A stretch of 64,000 nucleotides of DNA, taken from positions 47,152,571 to 47,216,570 of the forward strand of contig NC_054712.1 in the NCBI RefSeq assembly GCF_016097555.1. Direction: 5' to 3'. The notes under the pieces were generated by a model. That model saw only the letters and a list, made by a program, of their open reading frames with translations. It did not search any database and was not told the DNA's origin. This DNA comes from Gigantopelta aegis. Taxonomy: Eukaryota; Mollusca; Gastropoda; Neomphalida; Peltospiridae. Numbering within the stretch: position 1 is the first letter of the stretch; each line of letters starts with the position of its first letter. This document shows, in pieces, positions 1-13,180 of this stretch. The position numbers and the translations under genes were made by a program.

Positions 1-999
1 CTTCATCATTTCTAATTTTGTAAATTAAAAAGTTGTGTTGGATCAATGAACAAAATGGCACCTGTATTATAGTTTATATACCAAAAAACACAGGCCTCTG
101 GGAACTGAACATTTCTGTAACCTTTTCACAGGTTTCAATAAGTAAATTCAAGTAATCCATTCATGGTTCATATAGACATTTCAAACCTAAATTTAGGGGC
201 TTTTTAGGGTCCATATAAGTAAAATTTAGGGACTAAAACTTCGCTCTCCGCCATTTGCCATGATCTTCAAACTCGACCAAATAATTGGAGTGTTCGAGTG
301 GGCTGTCGGAATTGACAGAGAACTGTCCTATACATTTTCATAAACATAAATATGTAGAACCCACATAGGCATAAATGTCCGATTCAGTTCAGATAATTTT
401 AGAATATTCCATTTTATTTAGTTTGAGATTAAGACTCTTGATTAGTATTTTAGAAATGTGTTTCATTTTAAAATGACCAATCAAGCACTCCCTGAAAGTT
501 ACGAATGAATCCTTCTATAAAAAATACATTGACGATGCTTTACAAATGAATCGTTGGCATAATTTTGGCATTGTTTACACACCAACATTCGAGTGAGCAC
601 AGAGATCAACGAAATGAAAGTAGATATAAAATTATTTTTGGCAATTTATTTAATGTTTCCGGAAAAAGAAAATGTCTATTGATTTCAGGTCTTAATCAGC
701 CCAATTTAGGGTCTTTTGTGAACTTGCCCATAAAATATAGGACTTTTTAGGGCTAGATAATCAAAATAATGACTTTTTAGGGGAACCCTTCAAATTTAGG
801 GTCTTTTCAAGTGTGTGCGAACCTTGCCATTTCTATTTTGCATGACCAATTATGTCCATGTAACTGATGTCTTATATTTGATGCACAAACAAAAGATAGG
901 TTAATGACTCATGAACAAAACAACAACGTACTGTTCTTGTAATTTTCATAGGCTTCAAAGTTAAAAATATAACATTAATATTTTTAAACCTAATCTTAC
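1..999 (-). other. Intron of AARS1, with an A/T-rich repeat at about 173-830
   Basis: This is the intron that follows the first coding exon of AARS1; its donor GTAAGATT reads on the minus strand from 999. No further exon is visible. From about 173 to 830 the phrase TTTAGGG followed by CTTTT recurs near both ends (for example 193-212, 222-233, 703-716, 769-783 and 796-810). This looks like a miniature DNA transposon with repeated subterminal motifs, but I could not fix its ends. Small open frames here, such as 565-750, have no recognisable protein and are probably chance. Confidence 0.5.
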
Positions 1000-1163
1000 C
1001 TGATTCATTCCCGCATTTGTGAAAAGTAGTGTTGGATCATCAAGTGGAATGGTTGAAGAAGAGTGGACGTAAATGTGATCCTTCTCTTTGAAGAAATCGA
1101 TGAACAGTTGACGAATCTCCACTGCGGTTAGATTCTCGTTCATGGTTGTGATCTAGCTGTTAC
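1000..1163 (-). CDS. AARS1: Alanyl-tRNA synthetase, cytosolic, first coding exon (partial gene)
   Basis: AARS1 joins alanine to tRNA-Ala in the cytosol, a class II synthetase reaction. The coding part is 1143 down to 1000: 48 codons beginning [14 protein letters not shown] and ending TNAGMNQ. It includes the family signature [15 protein letters not shown] of motif 1, almost identical to vertebrate AARS1 residues 1-48. The exon ends in CAG|GTAAGA at 1000/999, phase 0. Upstream of the ATG a TTTGTAG acceptor at 1164-1170 suggests the exon starts at 1163, so a non-coding first exon should lie to the right; I could not locate it. All later exons lie beyond the left edge. The family match is certain; the 5' border is inferred. 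Confidence 0.95.
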
Positions 1164-2094
1164 CTACAAATTGGCATTAATCATTAACAAATACTATTAC
1201 ATGTGTACACATTTTAAAAAGGAAAGGAATGTTTGTTTAACGCAACCTCAGCCCATTTTAAACAGTAAAGCTATTTTGTGGTTAACATATGGTTATTTTG
1301 ACAACTGATTATGATGATTTTTGGACAGTTGGTGCAATTAATATGCAGTACATGTACAGGTTACACATTTGGCAATTAATTTATATTTTGTCAAATGTTC
1401 TGAAATTCATTTTAGAAGTCCTAATTAACATTTTTAAAAAAGATCAACAAAAGCTAGCAAGTGTTTAATTAACAACCCAGTCTGTCAAAGGATTAATCTG
1501 AATACTGAGGGGATGAGTTTTAAGTCGGCTTTAAATTAATGTTCCCATGTAACAACTATGAAACGATTGGCAATCTGTTAACACCATGTAAACAAGTGAT
1601 GCAACCCAAAAGTATTCTAGGTGTTTAATCTATGTCAACACAGTCACTTGATATACATGGCCTAGATAATCGAAATCCATGCCAAAACTGAACAAGTTTC
1701 ACTAGCCGGTTTAAATAATTTTCTGTAATAAAATAACGTATTTTTATTGTACTTTCAACACTGCTACATCGATCAATATTTGTCTTTGTCACATTTAGCT
1801 ACATAAATAAATATATAGACAACATACGTAAACGATGGGAACTATTGTCACCTCCGTAGTTGTTAGTTTCACAGCAGTCACAAAAACGTGGTGACCGGTG
1901 TTAAAGTTATTTGTTATCCGTGAAAACTAATGGGCCTACTGAACATTGCGCTTGTGTACCATTATTCCTCATTACGTAGATAATACCAGGGGCATAGGCT
2001 AGGGGGTTCGGACGAACATACACAAGTTTACAAGATAGCACATACCACAGTCTTAGTCCACTAAAGCAAATGTATATGGTCCATTACAATATGT

Positions 2095-2440
2095 GTATAG
2101 TACAGTGACCTAGTAATAGTATGTGACACACTGCCATCCCAAGTTGTTCCTACTTGTGAGGTTTGATGGTCCTGTATGCATCTGTATGTATGATATGGTC
2201 CGGACAAGCATTTACTGTTATGTGCATTAGACTGAAAAGTAGGTCACAGTGACCTACAAATAATATGCAACACACCACCATCCCAAGTTGTTTCTACATG
2301 TGAGGTTCGATGGTCCTGTATGCATGTGTATGCAAGATATGGTCCAGACAAGAAAAAGTTAACAGATGTACAGACATATAAATGGACGGATCGACAGACA
2401 ACGCCATACCATAATGTGACCCATAGATGGGTGTATAAAA
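2095..2440. repeat. Two-copy interspersed repeat with a perfect AGGTCA-CAG-TGACCT palindrome
   Basis: About 125 bp is repeated in direct orientation. Both copies contain CCATCCCAAGTTGTT and GATGGTCCTGTATGCAT (near 2135-2190 and 2279-2325). At 2241-2255 the junction carries AGGTCACAGTGACCT, two perfect nuclear-receptor half sites inverted with a 3-bp spacer. The earlier copy has a related CAGTGACCT at 2103. The tail (2368-2440) is a run of GACAGA/GACGGA words. It looks like a dispersed repeat rather than a gene control region. Confidence 0.5.
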
Positions 2441-2865
2441 AGAGCTGAAATGTTTATGTTAAAGAACTAATCTTTGGTTATAATGGGATAAAAAAAAGAG
2501 AAGGCCTAATTCACTAAACTTACAAAGTGCAAAGCAAGAGATGTGCTGGGACAATGCGATTCTGCTTAAGAAAGAATGCATATAAGTCTAAACATACCAT
2601 CAACTGGAGGGGACAGTTATATATTACCATAATGCACCTTTCAACTGGGACAGGTGTAAGCATAGCCATCAGTTGATAGGGCTGGTGCCATCCTCTCCCC
2701 TCACCCCCCACCCCTTCCTTAATCTACTACTGAGAACTACATGCAGTTTGCCTCAATTTATCATCGGATCAACTTCTTTATTTGTAACGTCTTTCTTTTT
2801 TTTCAAATCAAATAGACTTAAAGCAGAAAAGGAATATGATAAGTAGATGGTAAAAAAGTTTTGTT

Positions 2866-3076
2866 TAAAGACATCACTAGAACACATTGATTTATTAATT
2901 AATCGGCTATTGGATGTCAAACATTTTGTAATTTTCAGTCTTAGGAAACCCGTGACATTTTCCCATTAGTAGCAAGGGATCTTTTATATGCACCATCACA
3001 CTGACAGGATAGCATAAACCACAGCCTTTGATATACCATCAGGAGAGTGCTTTACCACTGGGCTACATCTCACCCT
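2866..3076 (-). mobile_element. tRNA-derived SINE, minus orientation
   Basis: Read on the minus strand it has a tRNA-like head (GATGTAGCCCAGTGGTAAAG, reverse of 3055-3074), the central domain with AAAAGATCCCTTGCTACTAAT, and the tail type ending GTGATGTCTTTAAAC. It is somewhat diverged and shortened. It combines the head seen in the GTAGCCCAGTGG group with the tail of the TTAGCTCAGTCGG group, so head and tail types are not strictly linked. Confidence 0.75.
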
Positions 3077-3317
3077 TCAAGTAGATGGACATTGTATACC
3101 AGTATGGACAAAATTTGATGGATGAGATTTTTAAAATTGGTCGACAGTGAACACATTATACTACAGCCCAACCTTCCATATTGTACTCGCACCAAGTTTG
3201 ATAATCTTGAGGTAGCATGCTATATGGAAAATATTCTCTTTTCCCCCCATTTTTCTTCAAAGCAGCAAGGGATCCTTTTTATAAATTTACAATCCATACC
3301 ACAACCTGTCTGGAAAA

Positions 3318-3620
3318 AGTTTTTTTGTTCAACACAAATAGAGCACATTGATTTATTAATCGGCTATTGGATATCAAACATTTGGTAATTCTGCCTAGCA
3401 GTCAGAGGAAACCCGCTACATATTTTCATTAGCAGCAAAGGATCTTTTACATGCACTTTTCCCACAGACAGGAAAGTACATACAACGACCGTTGACCAGT
3501 TGTGGTGCACTGGTTGGAACAAGAAAACACAATCAGTTAAATGGATCCACCGAGGTGGTTCGATCCTGCAATGCAAGCACTCAGGTGAGCGCTGAACCGA
3601 CCAAGCTAAATCCTGCACCT
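3318..3620 (-). mobile_element. tRNA-derived SINE, second head type, minus orientation
   Basis: The head (right side, minus strand) reads as a tRNA-like segment with ATTTAGCTTGGTCGGTTCAG (A box) and GGATCGAACC-like B box. Then come the shared central domain and the tail containing GGATATCCAATAGCC and AATCAATGTGCTC. It is near full length and moderately diverged. The same family is represented in plus orientation at 53620-53919. Confidence 0.8.
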
Positions 3621-5909
3621 ATCCTAATCAAAGGTGAATTTACACAACCCACTTCATCTTAGGCTCATTAGCTTGCAAAAAGTAATATAAAGTTTGATGA
3701 CCATGGCTTTTGATATATCAGTTGTGGAGCATTGGTTGGAACAAAACAAAACCTGATGACCCCATTAAACAGGATGATGGAATGCCACAACACAGTCAAA
3801 GAAAAGCAGTGTAGAAACACCATTAATAAAGAACAAAAACACCTGTTCACATGTAATTTTTAATATATTTTCATGAATCAGTATATACAAATATTATATA
3901 ACATAAAGGCCTTGAGCTATGATACTCGAACAAAACAACCATCTCGACAAAACAAACCTGATTTTGATAGCCTTCTCTTAACCACAAATTATGAGAAAAG
4001 TCAAGTCATCCACTTTTAACATCCTAGTCCGATTAAAATTAAATTTTATCCTTCAGTTTGTTAGAGAGATTTTAGAAAATGACAATAAGATTCAATCCGA
4101 ATCAGATAATGGAAATTAGGACTCACAAAGGTATACATAATTTTTAAAAACTGCATATACATCTGTATAACTATTTAACACAGCTTATTGCTGTGTTCAC
4201 AGTAAAAGCTATTTGAAACCAAGTTGCAAATATTTACAGTAATAATTTTCAAACCGCACTCATTGTGAATATACATGTCTTTTCATTGGTTGTGTATTTG
4301 AAAATGTTCTGGTGCAGAAAATGTCTTCCTAAACATTTTAAGAACAAAAGTACATACCATAGCCTTTTGATATACCGGTTGTGAGCAAATGGTTGGGATG
4401 GGGGGAAATCCAGTCAGAAAATGAGTCTGAGGGGATTCATTCCTAAGACCAATGGACTCCAGAGGAGCATCCAATTATTAATTAATACATGTCGAAGATA
4501 TATATACACTGTATATACATTTGGTTTTTTTGGCAGGTGGGTAGACATAAATAAACCACAAAATAATTTCCTATATGACATGGTTTTTTGTTTTTGTTTT
4601 TTACAACCTATAGGTTAACCACAAAGTTTGTGCTAAGACATTTATCAAACAGGGTTTTAAAATGTACCATTTTCATACTTGCCATCACTTACAGAGGAAC
4701 CTAAAACTACAAACGGTGAGATACAAATTGCTAGTGAATGTTTTCAGGTGATGGTAATGCAGGTGACTTGCCCTTGTCAGATAGGTGTTTACTTATAAAT
4801 CTTATCACAACACAACGCTAAACCAACTGATACAGTGGCCTCTAAACACATGTAAAGGTTACACATGCAGCAATATGATTAAAATAAAAACAAATTTCAC
4901 ATGATGCTTGATATATGCAATTAAATGTACTGTAATAACTGTACAACTGTTGAAACATGCAATTAAATACTGAATACTTTTAGGCATTATTTTTATGTAA
5001 TAAGGCCCACTTTCCATTAACACAATTCCACGTTTCCATGAGAAGAAATGTTTTTCCATATCTGCATTTTCGCAAGCCGATTGTCGGAGTGTACTTTAAA
5101 CTGAAATAAAATGCTTCACGTTATGACCTTGCTGAACTGAATGCCCGTGCGTTGTTCATGTATATGGAAAAGGTACTATGTAAATGCATGGAAATGCATG
5201 CAAAATCGTGTTAATGCAAAGCGGGTCTGAGGTAGAAAATCCTCACGAAATGCAACTTTGATTTATGACAGTAAATGTAATATGGTTGATTAGGAGTCAT
5301 TAAAATTTCAACATATCACTAAAATTTTCTGAACTTAAGTCAGGTAGATCAGGGCTCACGCGAACGGGCGAAGTGAGCCCAAACTTCACTTTGACCAGCT
5401 TGACTTCACCGTGCCAGTCACTTTAAGGTGAAACTGGTGTCACTTTAAAAAAAAAATTGTAATCACTTGCAGTGTACAGAATCGCGGATGAATGGTGAAG
5501 AACTTGAGGAACACCTATTCATAGATAATAATTAGGTCTTACATGTCTTGAGAGTTTGATGCAACACTGGCTCCATAAAATCATGGAACAGGCTCACAGA
5601 TAGGCTGTCTAGCTCAAACACCACCTGTGTCTGGCACTAAAAGTAGGCATACATGTGCTACCAACTGTTAAAGCGTGTAACTTTAATTCTATTGTCAGGC
5701 GTGTGTCTTTGAAATTGTACATGGGTGGGGATCTAGACTATGGTGAATGAATGTTTTAGGGAGGTTGGGTCATGCTTCACTGGAAAATATATATATTTTT
5801 TAAATTTGACGTGGGGAAAATAGGGGAATGATTTATTAGTTTCAAGCAGACTTTTTCACAATGAATAAATTCAATGTTCAAACAAAGATATCAAAATTAT
5901 AAAATAATA

Positions 5910-6760
5910 CACGCAAACCTGTCCAAATGGTCACCTGTAATCAGCAATCTCTTGCAGTAGGCGGCCAGTTTTTCCCTACCAAAAGATTTTTAATGTCAAT
6001 GCACTTGTTATCAAGTGGTCACTTTTTCTAATGCACCTAGCAGTTACCTAAACTGAATCCCAAGTTACTAAAATGCCTGTGTTAAGCTGCCACTGTAAAT
6101 TAAAAATGTTAAATTAAACAGCGACAAAGTGCAGCAAATAAGCAATCTTCCCACCTTCACGGATAGCAGTACCCATTCAGTCCAACATTTCCCCTGTATA
6201 TCAATTATGAAATTGTTCCTGTAGAATGCATTTAATTGCCTCTGGGTAATCTAAGCTTGACTGGTAGATTAATCCACTAGGACAATATTCTGCAGGAGCA
6301 GATCCAGGATTTTTTAATAGAGAGAGTGCTCAAAATCTGTTGTTGTTTTTGAAAATAGAATTTAAAGGTCCTTGACAGGTGGATGGGATAACTTTGCATT
6401 TTTGTGTATTTTGTAATATATATTGTTTCACCAAACATAGGGAGAGCCCGGGCCCCTAGGGCCCCCACCTGAATCCGCGCCCGCTCTGCGTGGAGTAGTA
6501 GTTAAATGAAAAGAGAAGACTAACTTATGAGATAATGAATTCCAAACGGTTAAATTAGTTACATTTCATTATTTCTGAAGAAGACGGCATGTGGAAAAGT
6601 GATTTTTTAAAAACTGTAGAGCACTTCCATCAATTAGCTCTACTGACAGTAAAAAAGACAAAAAAATACAGACAGTAAAAGTTGTATGTCAGCAGCCACT
6701 TGTCTTAAGTGGTTCCTTTTGACAATTACTGATTGTTGCCGTTTAAGACAGGTTTGACTG
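5910..6760. mobile_element. Degraded Tigger-family non-autonomous element
   Basis: The right end (ACAGGTTTGACTG, 6748-6760, followed by TA) is the inverse of the left end (CACGCAAACCTGTCC, 5910-5924, preceded by TA). Subterminal GGTCACC and GGCCA words match the ends of the Tigger element at 46979-49552. No transposase frame is left. Part of the interior (about 6290-6490) looks like an unrelated repeat with a GC-rich end. Confidence 0.6.
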
Positions 6761-7203
6761 TATTGGGTTAATATAAGTCTTTTTGCTTATTTTAAAAACT
6801 TCGCCCTCACAAACATTTGAGAGAGAAGTGACTTTGCCCTATGATTTTGATAAAGGGCATGCAATAATAATAATAAAAGTTACTGTGAGAATGGAATGTA
6901 AAATTATTAAACCACCGTTGACATTTCTGGGAGAGGTGGGTGGGGTTGTTGCTGTGTGTCATGATTTGTTTCCTAATCAGATAACAATTTGTTTAATAAA
7001 TACTTATGAGATGTTCTTTGACCCTAGTTTGTACTGTTATGCTGTTTTGGAAGGTCTTTCTCATGAATAAAACAATACAATAAATAAAAACAAAACTGAA
7101 GATGCTCCTTCACTAAATGACAAGACCCTGCATGTTAATAATATTTTCTAAACATTAAAAAATGAAACATTTCATTCATGTGTTGAGTCTGAAAGTTGAA
7201 ATA

Positions 7204-7363
7204 CAGTGAAACCCCTCTAAACCGGACACCCCCAGGGCCTAGTAAAATGTCTGGTTTTAAGAGGTTATTTTCTGTACTGATTTAAAAAAAAAGGACTGTG
7301 GAAAATGTCCGGTTTTGGAGGAATTCCGGTTTTGAGAGGGTCCGGTTTTGAGACGTTTCACTG
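7204..7363. mobile_element. 160-bp MITE with TA target duplication, pogo/Tigger-type ends
   Basis: It starts CAGTGAAACCCCTCTAAACC (7204) and ends TTTTGAGACGTTTCACTG (7363), flanked by TA on both sides. Internal GTCCGGTTTTGAG words repeat towards the right end. A diverged relative lies at 14161-14330. It is too short to encode anything and would depend on a transposase supplied elsewhere. Confidence 0.8.
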
Positions 7364-9844
7364 TATATTATAACTTAAACAATGTACTTCTTGTAGTGAT
7401 GTTATGAACAAGGTTTTAATAGTGTATGCACTTGGTTATGTTGAAACATTTTAAAGCGAGAAATAAACATTCTTCATTAAGATTTATCCATGCATGAAAG
7501 CCGATTATGCAATACATCATTCAAACAGTAATGCTTACTCCTGCTGCAATTTTTTTAATAAAACAACTGAAATTACAATTTGAATAACCACATTGTGTTT
7601 TCCAAGCTACCAACTCGATGGTTATATATATATATTTTTTTTTAAATCCTATTTTATTGTCTACACTTCAGCATTGCAAAAAACTAAACCTTTTCAACAG
7701 TAAAACCATCAATACATGTTGACTAACTGAACAATACAGTAGTTATTCTCCAAAACATCCAGAAAATATAGCAGCATAGGTTATAATCCAAAATGTAAGT
7801 AAGTTTAAAAGCCAATGACTTTACACCAATGTGTGGTTCTCACGACAGTGGAGGAATATAATATGTAAGAAGAAAAGGTATGGCTGTATTGAGATGCTTC
7901 AGTGCATACAAGTAGATTTCAGCAAATAAAATTTATAGAGACTATTGCTTTGGTGACATGATGCAAGGACACTTATCTAGTATGCATTTATGGACGACAT
8001 ATAGTTACATAAACCGGTATATACAAACGATGGAAATTACACGAAGCTGTAATATCAACAAACAAAAAACCCTCATCACTTATGCACTATGAAACACATG
8101 CAAACAGCATTATGCATACTGAAAATTGATACTTGAAAGACCACGCTTAGACTGGTATGTTACGTAACAACTTCAGAATAATATCTCTATTTTGCTTATT
8201 GCTCAAACAAAATCATAAAAGATAAAAAGCTAAAAAAAAAATACATCCACAAATTTCTCACTTCTTACAGATATAATAAATTTTCCGTTAAATTCATTAG
8301 CACATAACGTCATCCCACTGGTCCAGACGTAGCAACGGGAGTTTGTACAATTTTCAATGAACGTAAAAATTACGTCTTCAGGGAACGTCATATCTGATGA
8401 CGTCGTTTTATATGGGCAAGTTGTCTTAATGAGCGTTATTGTTTATGGACCAAAAATAATTCAAAATAAAGTATAAAGTTTGAGTGTTATTATCAGCAAG
8501 TATGATTCAAATTTAATTATAAGTATTGTCTGTTATTTCTTTCACATTCATCTGGGTATGAAAAAAATAAAAACCTTCAAAAAGAATAATGTGGGAACGG
8601 CTTCGCCGATTCACAGTTTACAGATGATTCTTTTTGTTCATGTCCCGATGGACGTAAAACAAATAACAGACAATCCTTTATAAAACCTGATGTTAACTCT
8701 TTCACTTCTAATTTCTATTGCAGTTCTTTGTCCTGAAGAGGTTCACCGGTAAAAAGGGTTAAGGCACCAATGTTATGTTCCCATCAATTACAGGTGCTTT
8801 CTCAAAGTTGCAGTGCAATATTTCACTATTTTAAACATTTATTACTAATGAATAACTACAAATTAATGGATCCCATATATTATTTTTGTGTATAAAAGTC
8901 AGGAATGTCCAAATTGTACTGTGCTTTAACCCTATATAAACGAACACATTCGGTACTACTAGATACTAGTTTCCTGTCTTATCATATCTCATCTGGGTTT
9001 CTACCAGAGGATATGAAGGGTAAAATTACATATCCTAAAATCTTGAAAATTAATGGATAATTTTTTTTTTTAGAAAGATTATACAGGGGTGGGAATTGGT
9101 GAACTGTAAAAAAGAGGAAATCTAGAGGGATCCTGGAAATTCTTGAAATCATAGGTTAAAATCTGTGCCATCTAACACAATTTGGAGGAAAGGACGATTA
9201 AAATGCGAAGAAACGCAATGTTCCATGAAAGGAAAACAGCTGATCAGAGGAGAATTCCCACCACTGATTATAGTCAGAGAACTGCTGTTTAACATATGTC
9301 AAAGTACATGAAAGGCAGTGTCCAATTTCAAACCCAAAAACATCTAGTAAGGGCGCTTATGATCTATTTTATTTTTATTACATACCCAAAATTTGTCAGA
9401 AAGCCTGATTATAAATATGGAGAATCCACAAAATCTGTCAAGCTGACTGTCAGCAGCTAGAAAGGACTAACAGAGACAGATAATTTTTACAAAGACAGCA
9501 AACCTGATGACAATAGTGTTTCTGGCCATCCTAGTATTTCTAATACCACAAAATGTGTTTTCCATATTTTATAAATCACACATACCTCTGAGAAGTAAAC
9601 AGTTATGGAAACAAGTTCTAGTCTATTTTAAAGGGTATTTCACTATTTCAACGTCACAGACTTTTGTTTTCTCTTTTGTAACTTTATATCCAAATGTATT
9701 ACAGGTTTGTAACCAAACTTACTGTTCATTTTCACGAGGTGAGTCTGTAACTTTAAAACAAAATGTGTACACAGACTTGTATAATGTATGAAGGCAGCTG
9801 ATGTTAACCACTAATAGCAATAACACATAAGTTTACTAAACAAT

Positions 9845-10800
9845 CGGAGCTGCCAACCCCTAGCCACAAGTGAGAGTAGCATTCATGACAAGCTGAGCGT
9901 AACAAATGATATTTGAGCGTAGCATGGCCGAATGTCGTAAACAACAGCAAAGGAAAAACCAAATAACTATGTCATAGTAACTGCAAACGACTGGGTCATG
10001 CTATTTTTAGCATAGATAACACTTGTCGTCGGTTAAGGGATACAGAAATACCCGAAATGTAACGGGCGATTTAAATAGGATTATGAATGACTAAAATCTT
10101 GTTTTTAAAATGGCATCAAAATGTAATAAACCCAAAATTAACTGTTATGCAATGATGTGATCAATACTAAATTTGAATGCTTATATTCTTATTTCAAGTT
10201 AAAATTAAAATTACTCTATTCCTAACTGGCATACATTCAAACGCAATTTTCTATATTCATTGTATGCAAGCGTAACATAAATAAAGAACAGTTCTTTGAA
10301 GGTTTTATAGTACGCTACACTGGGGTCGGACTACAGTAAAACTACATGTCTGTTATTGAATGTATCTTACTATAACTGTTTTACAATGGTTCTTAATTCG
10401 CAAATTATACTTTTATATGTACGAATAAAAATTTAAAAAAAAGCCACAGAAATGAGGAATTCAGTTTTTAGTTACTGTATTCCAAGATTACGTCCAATTT
10501 TTAGTATAACTGCCAGAAATCGCCCGCTTTTCAAGTTCAACTGTACTCTGTAGACCTATAATTTGTGATAAAGATAACATATAAATGCTTGCCAAATAAA
10601 ACATAATTTGTTAGTAGAAACTTTGGCCAAATACACTAATCAACCAGTTATGTTTATCTGTTGCAAAGGTTATTACTGGTTTTCATTAGCGTATCATACT
10701 GGATTTGTTTTCAACTGAGCGTAGCAATTTGGGCATGAGCGTAGCAAACGTCGACTAAGCGTAGCAAACTACGCCCAAAGCATAGCAGTTGGCAGCTCTG
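9845..10800. mobile_element. 956-bp non-autonomous DNA transposon with 13-bp TIRs and 6-bp direct repeats
   Basis: The left end CGGAGCTGCCAAC (9845-9857) is the inverse of the right end GTTGGCAGCTCTG (10788-10800) with one mismatch. Both sides are flanked by AACAAT (9839-9844 and 10801-10806). Near both ends the word GAGCGTAGCA (or GAGCGTAACA) recurs in the same orientation, at about 9895, 9914, 10715, 10737 and 10757. These are the kind of subterminal repeats transposases bind. No transposase frame is visible. The superfamily is uncertain. Confidence 0.72.
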
Positions 10801-11394
10801 AACAATAGTTGTTTGTATTTTGCATTAGTAAATGATGGTTACTAGTATAATACAGTGAGGTGGACTGTATCTTTAACTTAGAAAACACACAACATATCAG
10901 AATAAAACTCAACTGGATGATCGCTACTAAATTATTAAATATTACAAATACACTTGACACTAGTGCACAACTCAATGTGAATGAATGAACGTTTAACAAC
11001 ACCCCAGCATGAAAATAACCCAATATGAAATGATGTTATTAACACTGTTAACCCCCCCCCCCCCACCATCTGGCAATTGCTCATTTTTATACAAAGTGGC
11101 TACAACATGTAGTATTTGGCTAATCAAATTTTGTTTAAATTAGTTACTTTGTAGTATTTTTCCAAGAAATATTCTACATATCTGAAAATTGGCTCAAACA
11201 AAATTACTCCCAGTGTGATCCCTGCAACTGTGGAGATACTGTTCTCTGCAAGAAGACCAAATATTCCTTGACGACACAATTCCATTTCATTATGACGAAC
11301 AGTAAATTTGTTCCTCACTATATAATTACTTCAGCACAAGCCATGTGTTGCAAAACAGAACTGTAATTGGTTCTATCAAAAGGGTTATAACCCT

Positions 11395-11850
11395 ACTGTT
11401 ATGAAATTCGCATATTATGAAATTCACAACAGAAATCTTATTGGATGTATTTAAATAGTTATAAACCAATTAAAATTCTCATACTGTTGAATTCAAAACA
11501 GAAATCTGATTGGATGTAGCAAAAATGGCTATAAACCTAATAAAATTCACATATTGTTGAATTTACAACAGAAATCTGATGTATCGAAATGGTTATAAAC
11601 CTAATAAAATTCACATATTGTTGAATTCACAACACATATCTGTTTGAATGTATCAAAATGATTATAAACCTGATAAAATTAATGCCTTTTTCCTCCTGAA
11701 TTCAAAACAGAAATCTGCTTGAATTATTATAATGGTTACAAACCATATGACACCTTGATGATTTCAAACCAGAAATCTGATTGGATGTATCAAAATGGTA
11801 ATAAACCTAATACAATTAATGTCTTGTTCAATTCACATCCGCTGACCAGA
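11395..11850. repeat. Decayed tandem array, unit about 70 bp
   Basis: The phrase TTGAATTCACAACAGAAATC followed by TGATTGGATGTATCAAAATG and GTTATAAACCTAATAAAATT recurs about six times with many differences. No exon border resembling the unit was found nearby, so unlike other arrays in this window its source is unknown. Confidence 0.75.
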
Positions 11851-11925
11851 GACGAAGGAGAATGCCCGCAGAAATATGCACAATAATCTGAAAAGAGAAA
11901 AGAAACCAATTCAAAATATATAGAG

Positions 11926-12047
11926 AATAACTGGTTACCGTCTTAAGATATCGGCTTTATCCTGCGAAGGTTAGAATGGCGAATGCAGCGAGGCTCTGTC
12001 GACCTGAGCAGGATAAAGCCGATTTCTTAAGACAGTAACCAGTTATT
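11926..12047. repeat. Fold-back (inverted repeat), arms about 40 bp
   Basis: The left arm 11926-11966 (beginning AATAACTGGTTACCGTCTTA) pairs with the right arm 12008-12047 (ending TAAGACAGTAACCAGTTATT), with two or three mismatches and a 41-bp spacer. The DNA or its transcript could form a long hairpin. It may be a small MITE; no target duplication is obvious. Confidence 0.75.
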
Positions 12048-12781
12048 TCTTTTATCCTGCAATCCTACAGGAATATTCAGAAAATCATTATTTATTCAAG
12101 TTTTGTGTACACAAATCGAGTACCGTCAACCTAGCAAGGCTTTTGCCATAGGACGTCATACAAGATACATGACGTCATTATATGTAAGACGCTAACTACA
12201 TTCTGTCATATTAAAAAAGTGTTTCTAAACTCTAATTCACAAATAAATATACAGGTTTTGTATTGTTATCGCCAAACTAAAAGTTATTTGTATTTACTGT
12301 ACTTCAACAAATGATTTAAAGAGTATGTTTATTGACAATCTACTCTGAAATACTCGACTCGAGTCGAGTTGGGCTTATGTCATATGATCTATATTTTTGG
12401 TCAGTGACTGAAAATATAGAGATTTATCTAGTCATCATATATTGCCAATATATACAGTGATTGCTGGATAAATAAACATTAAACATTTGCATGATACAAG
12501 TCAAGAATCCACTCTACCAATATTCACTCAACAGTAACACACTACGTTTTGTCGCAGCAATACTGAAATTAGGGATATGATAGATAAACAAGAATTATGC
12601 AGAATTAATGTCTCACTTATCACCACACTGTGGTGATCACAGGCTACTGATACCAACAGCAACAAAATATTTTTTTATAATCACGTTTCCATAAAGAGAA
12701 TGAAAGAAGGAATCATTTTTTTTAAATAACACATTTAACATATTTTAATTAATGTTACATTGTGTAAGACCATAAAATGAA

Positions 12782-12896
12782 ATGCCATACCATAGCCTTT
12801 GATATACCAGTTAGCTAGTTAGAATGAGATAATCAGTCCTACAGCCTATTGCACTTCAGACGAGAGCTCTACCACTGAACTACATCCTGACCTACT
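12782..12896 (-). mobile_element. SINE fragment, head half, minus orientation
   Basis: It matches the central domain and head of the SINE family: CCATAGCCTTTGATATACCA at 12790-12809 and GAGCTCTACCACTGAACTAC at 12865-12884. The tail half is missing. Confidence 0.6.
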
Positions 12897-12969
12897 AAGG
12901 CTGGAGTGAGACCTCTTGTTAAAACTTGAAATGTGTTTCTCATGTATTTGAAACAGTTCTAAATGGAAG

Positions 12970-13180
12970 GAAGTAAATGTTTTATTTAACGATGCACTCA
13001 ACACATTTTATTTATGGTTATATGGCGTCAAACATATGATTAAGGACCACACAGATATTGAGAGATGAAACCTGCTGTCGCAACTTCATGGGCTACTCTT
13101 TTCGATTGGCAGCAAGGGATCTTTTATATGCACCATCCCAGACAGGATAGTACATACCTCAGCCTTTGTTACACCAGTCA
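12970..13180 (-). mobile_element. SINE, head-truncated, minus orientation
   Basis: It begins with the family tail (AAATGTTTTATTTAACGATG at 12976) and runs through the conserved body with TTAAGGACCACACAGATATT and GCAAGGGATCTTTTATATGC, then stops in the central domain. The tRNA head is absent, the usual sign of a 5'-truncated retroposed copy. Confidence 0.85.

Noticed and set aside
9507-9791. 94-codon open frame with hydrophobic start
   Set aside because: No homologue recognised, AT-rich chance composition, no splice or start context; not supported.
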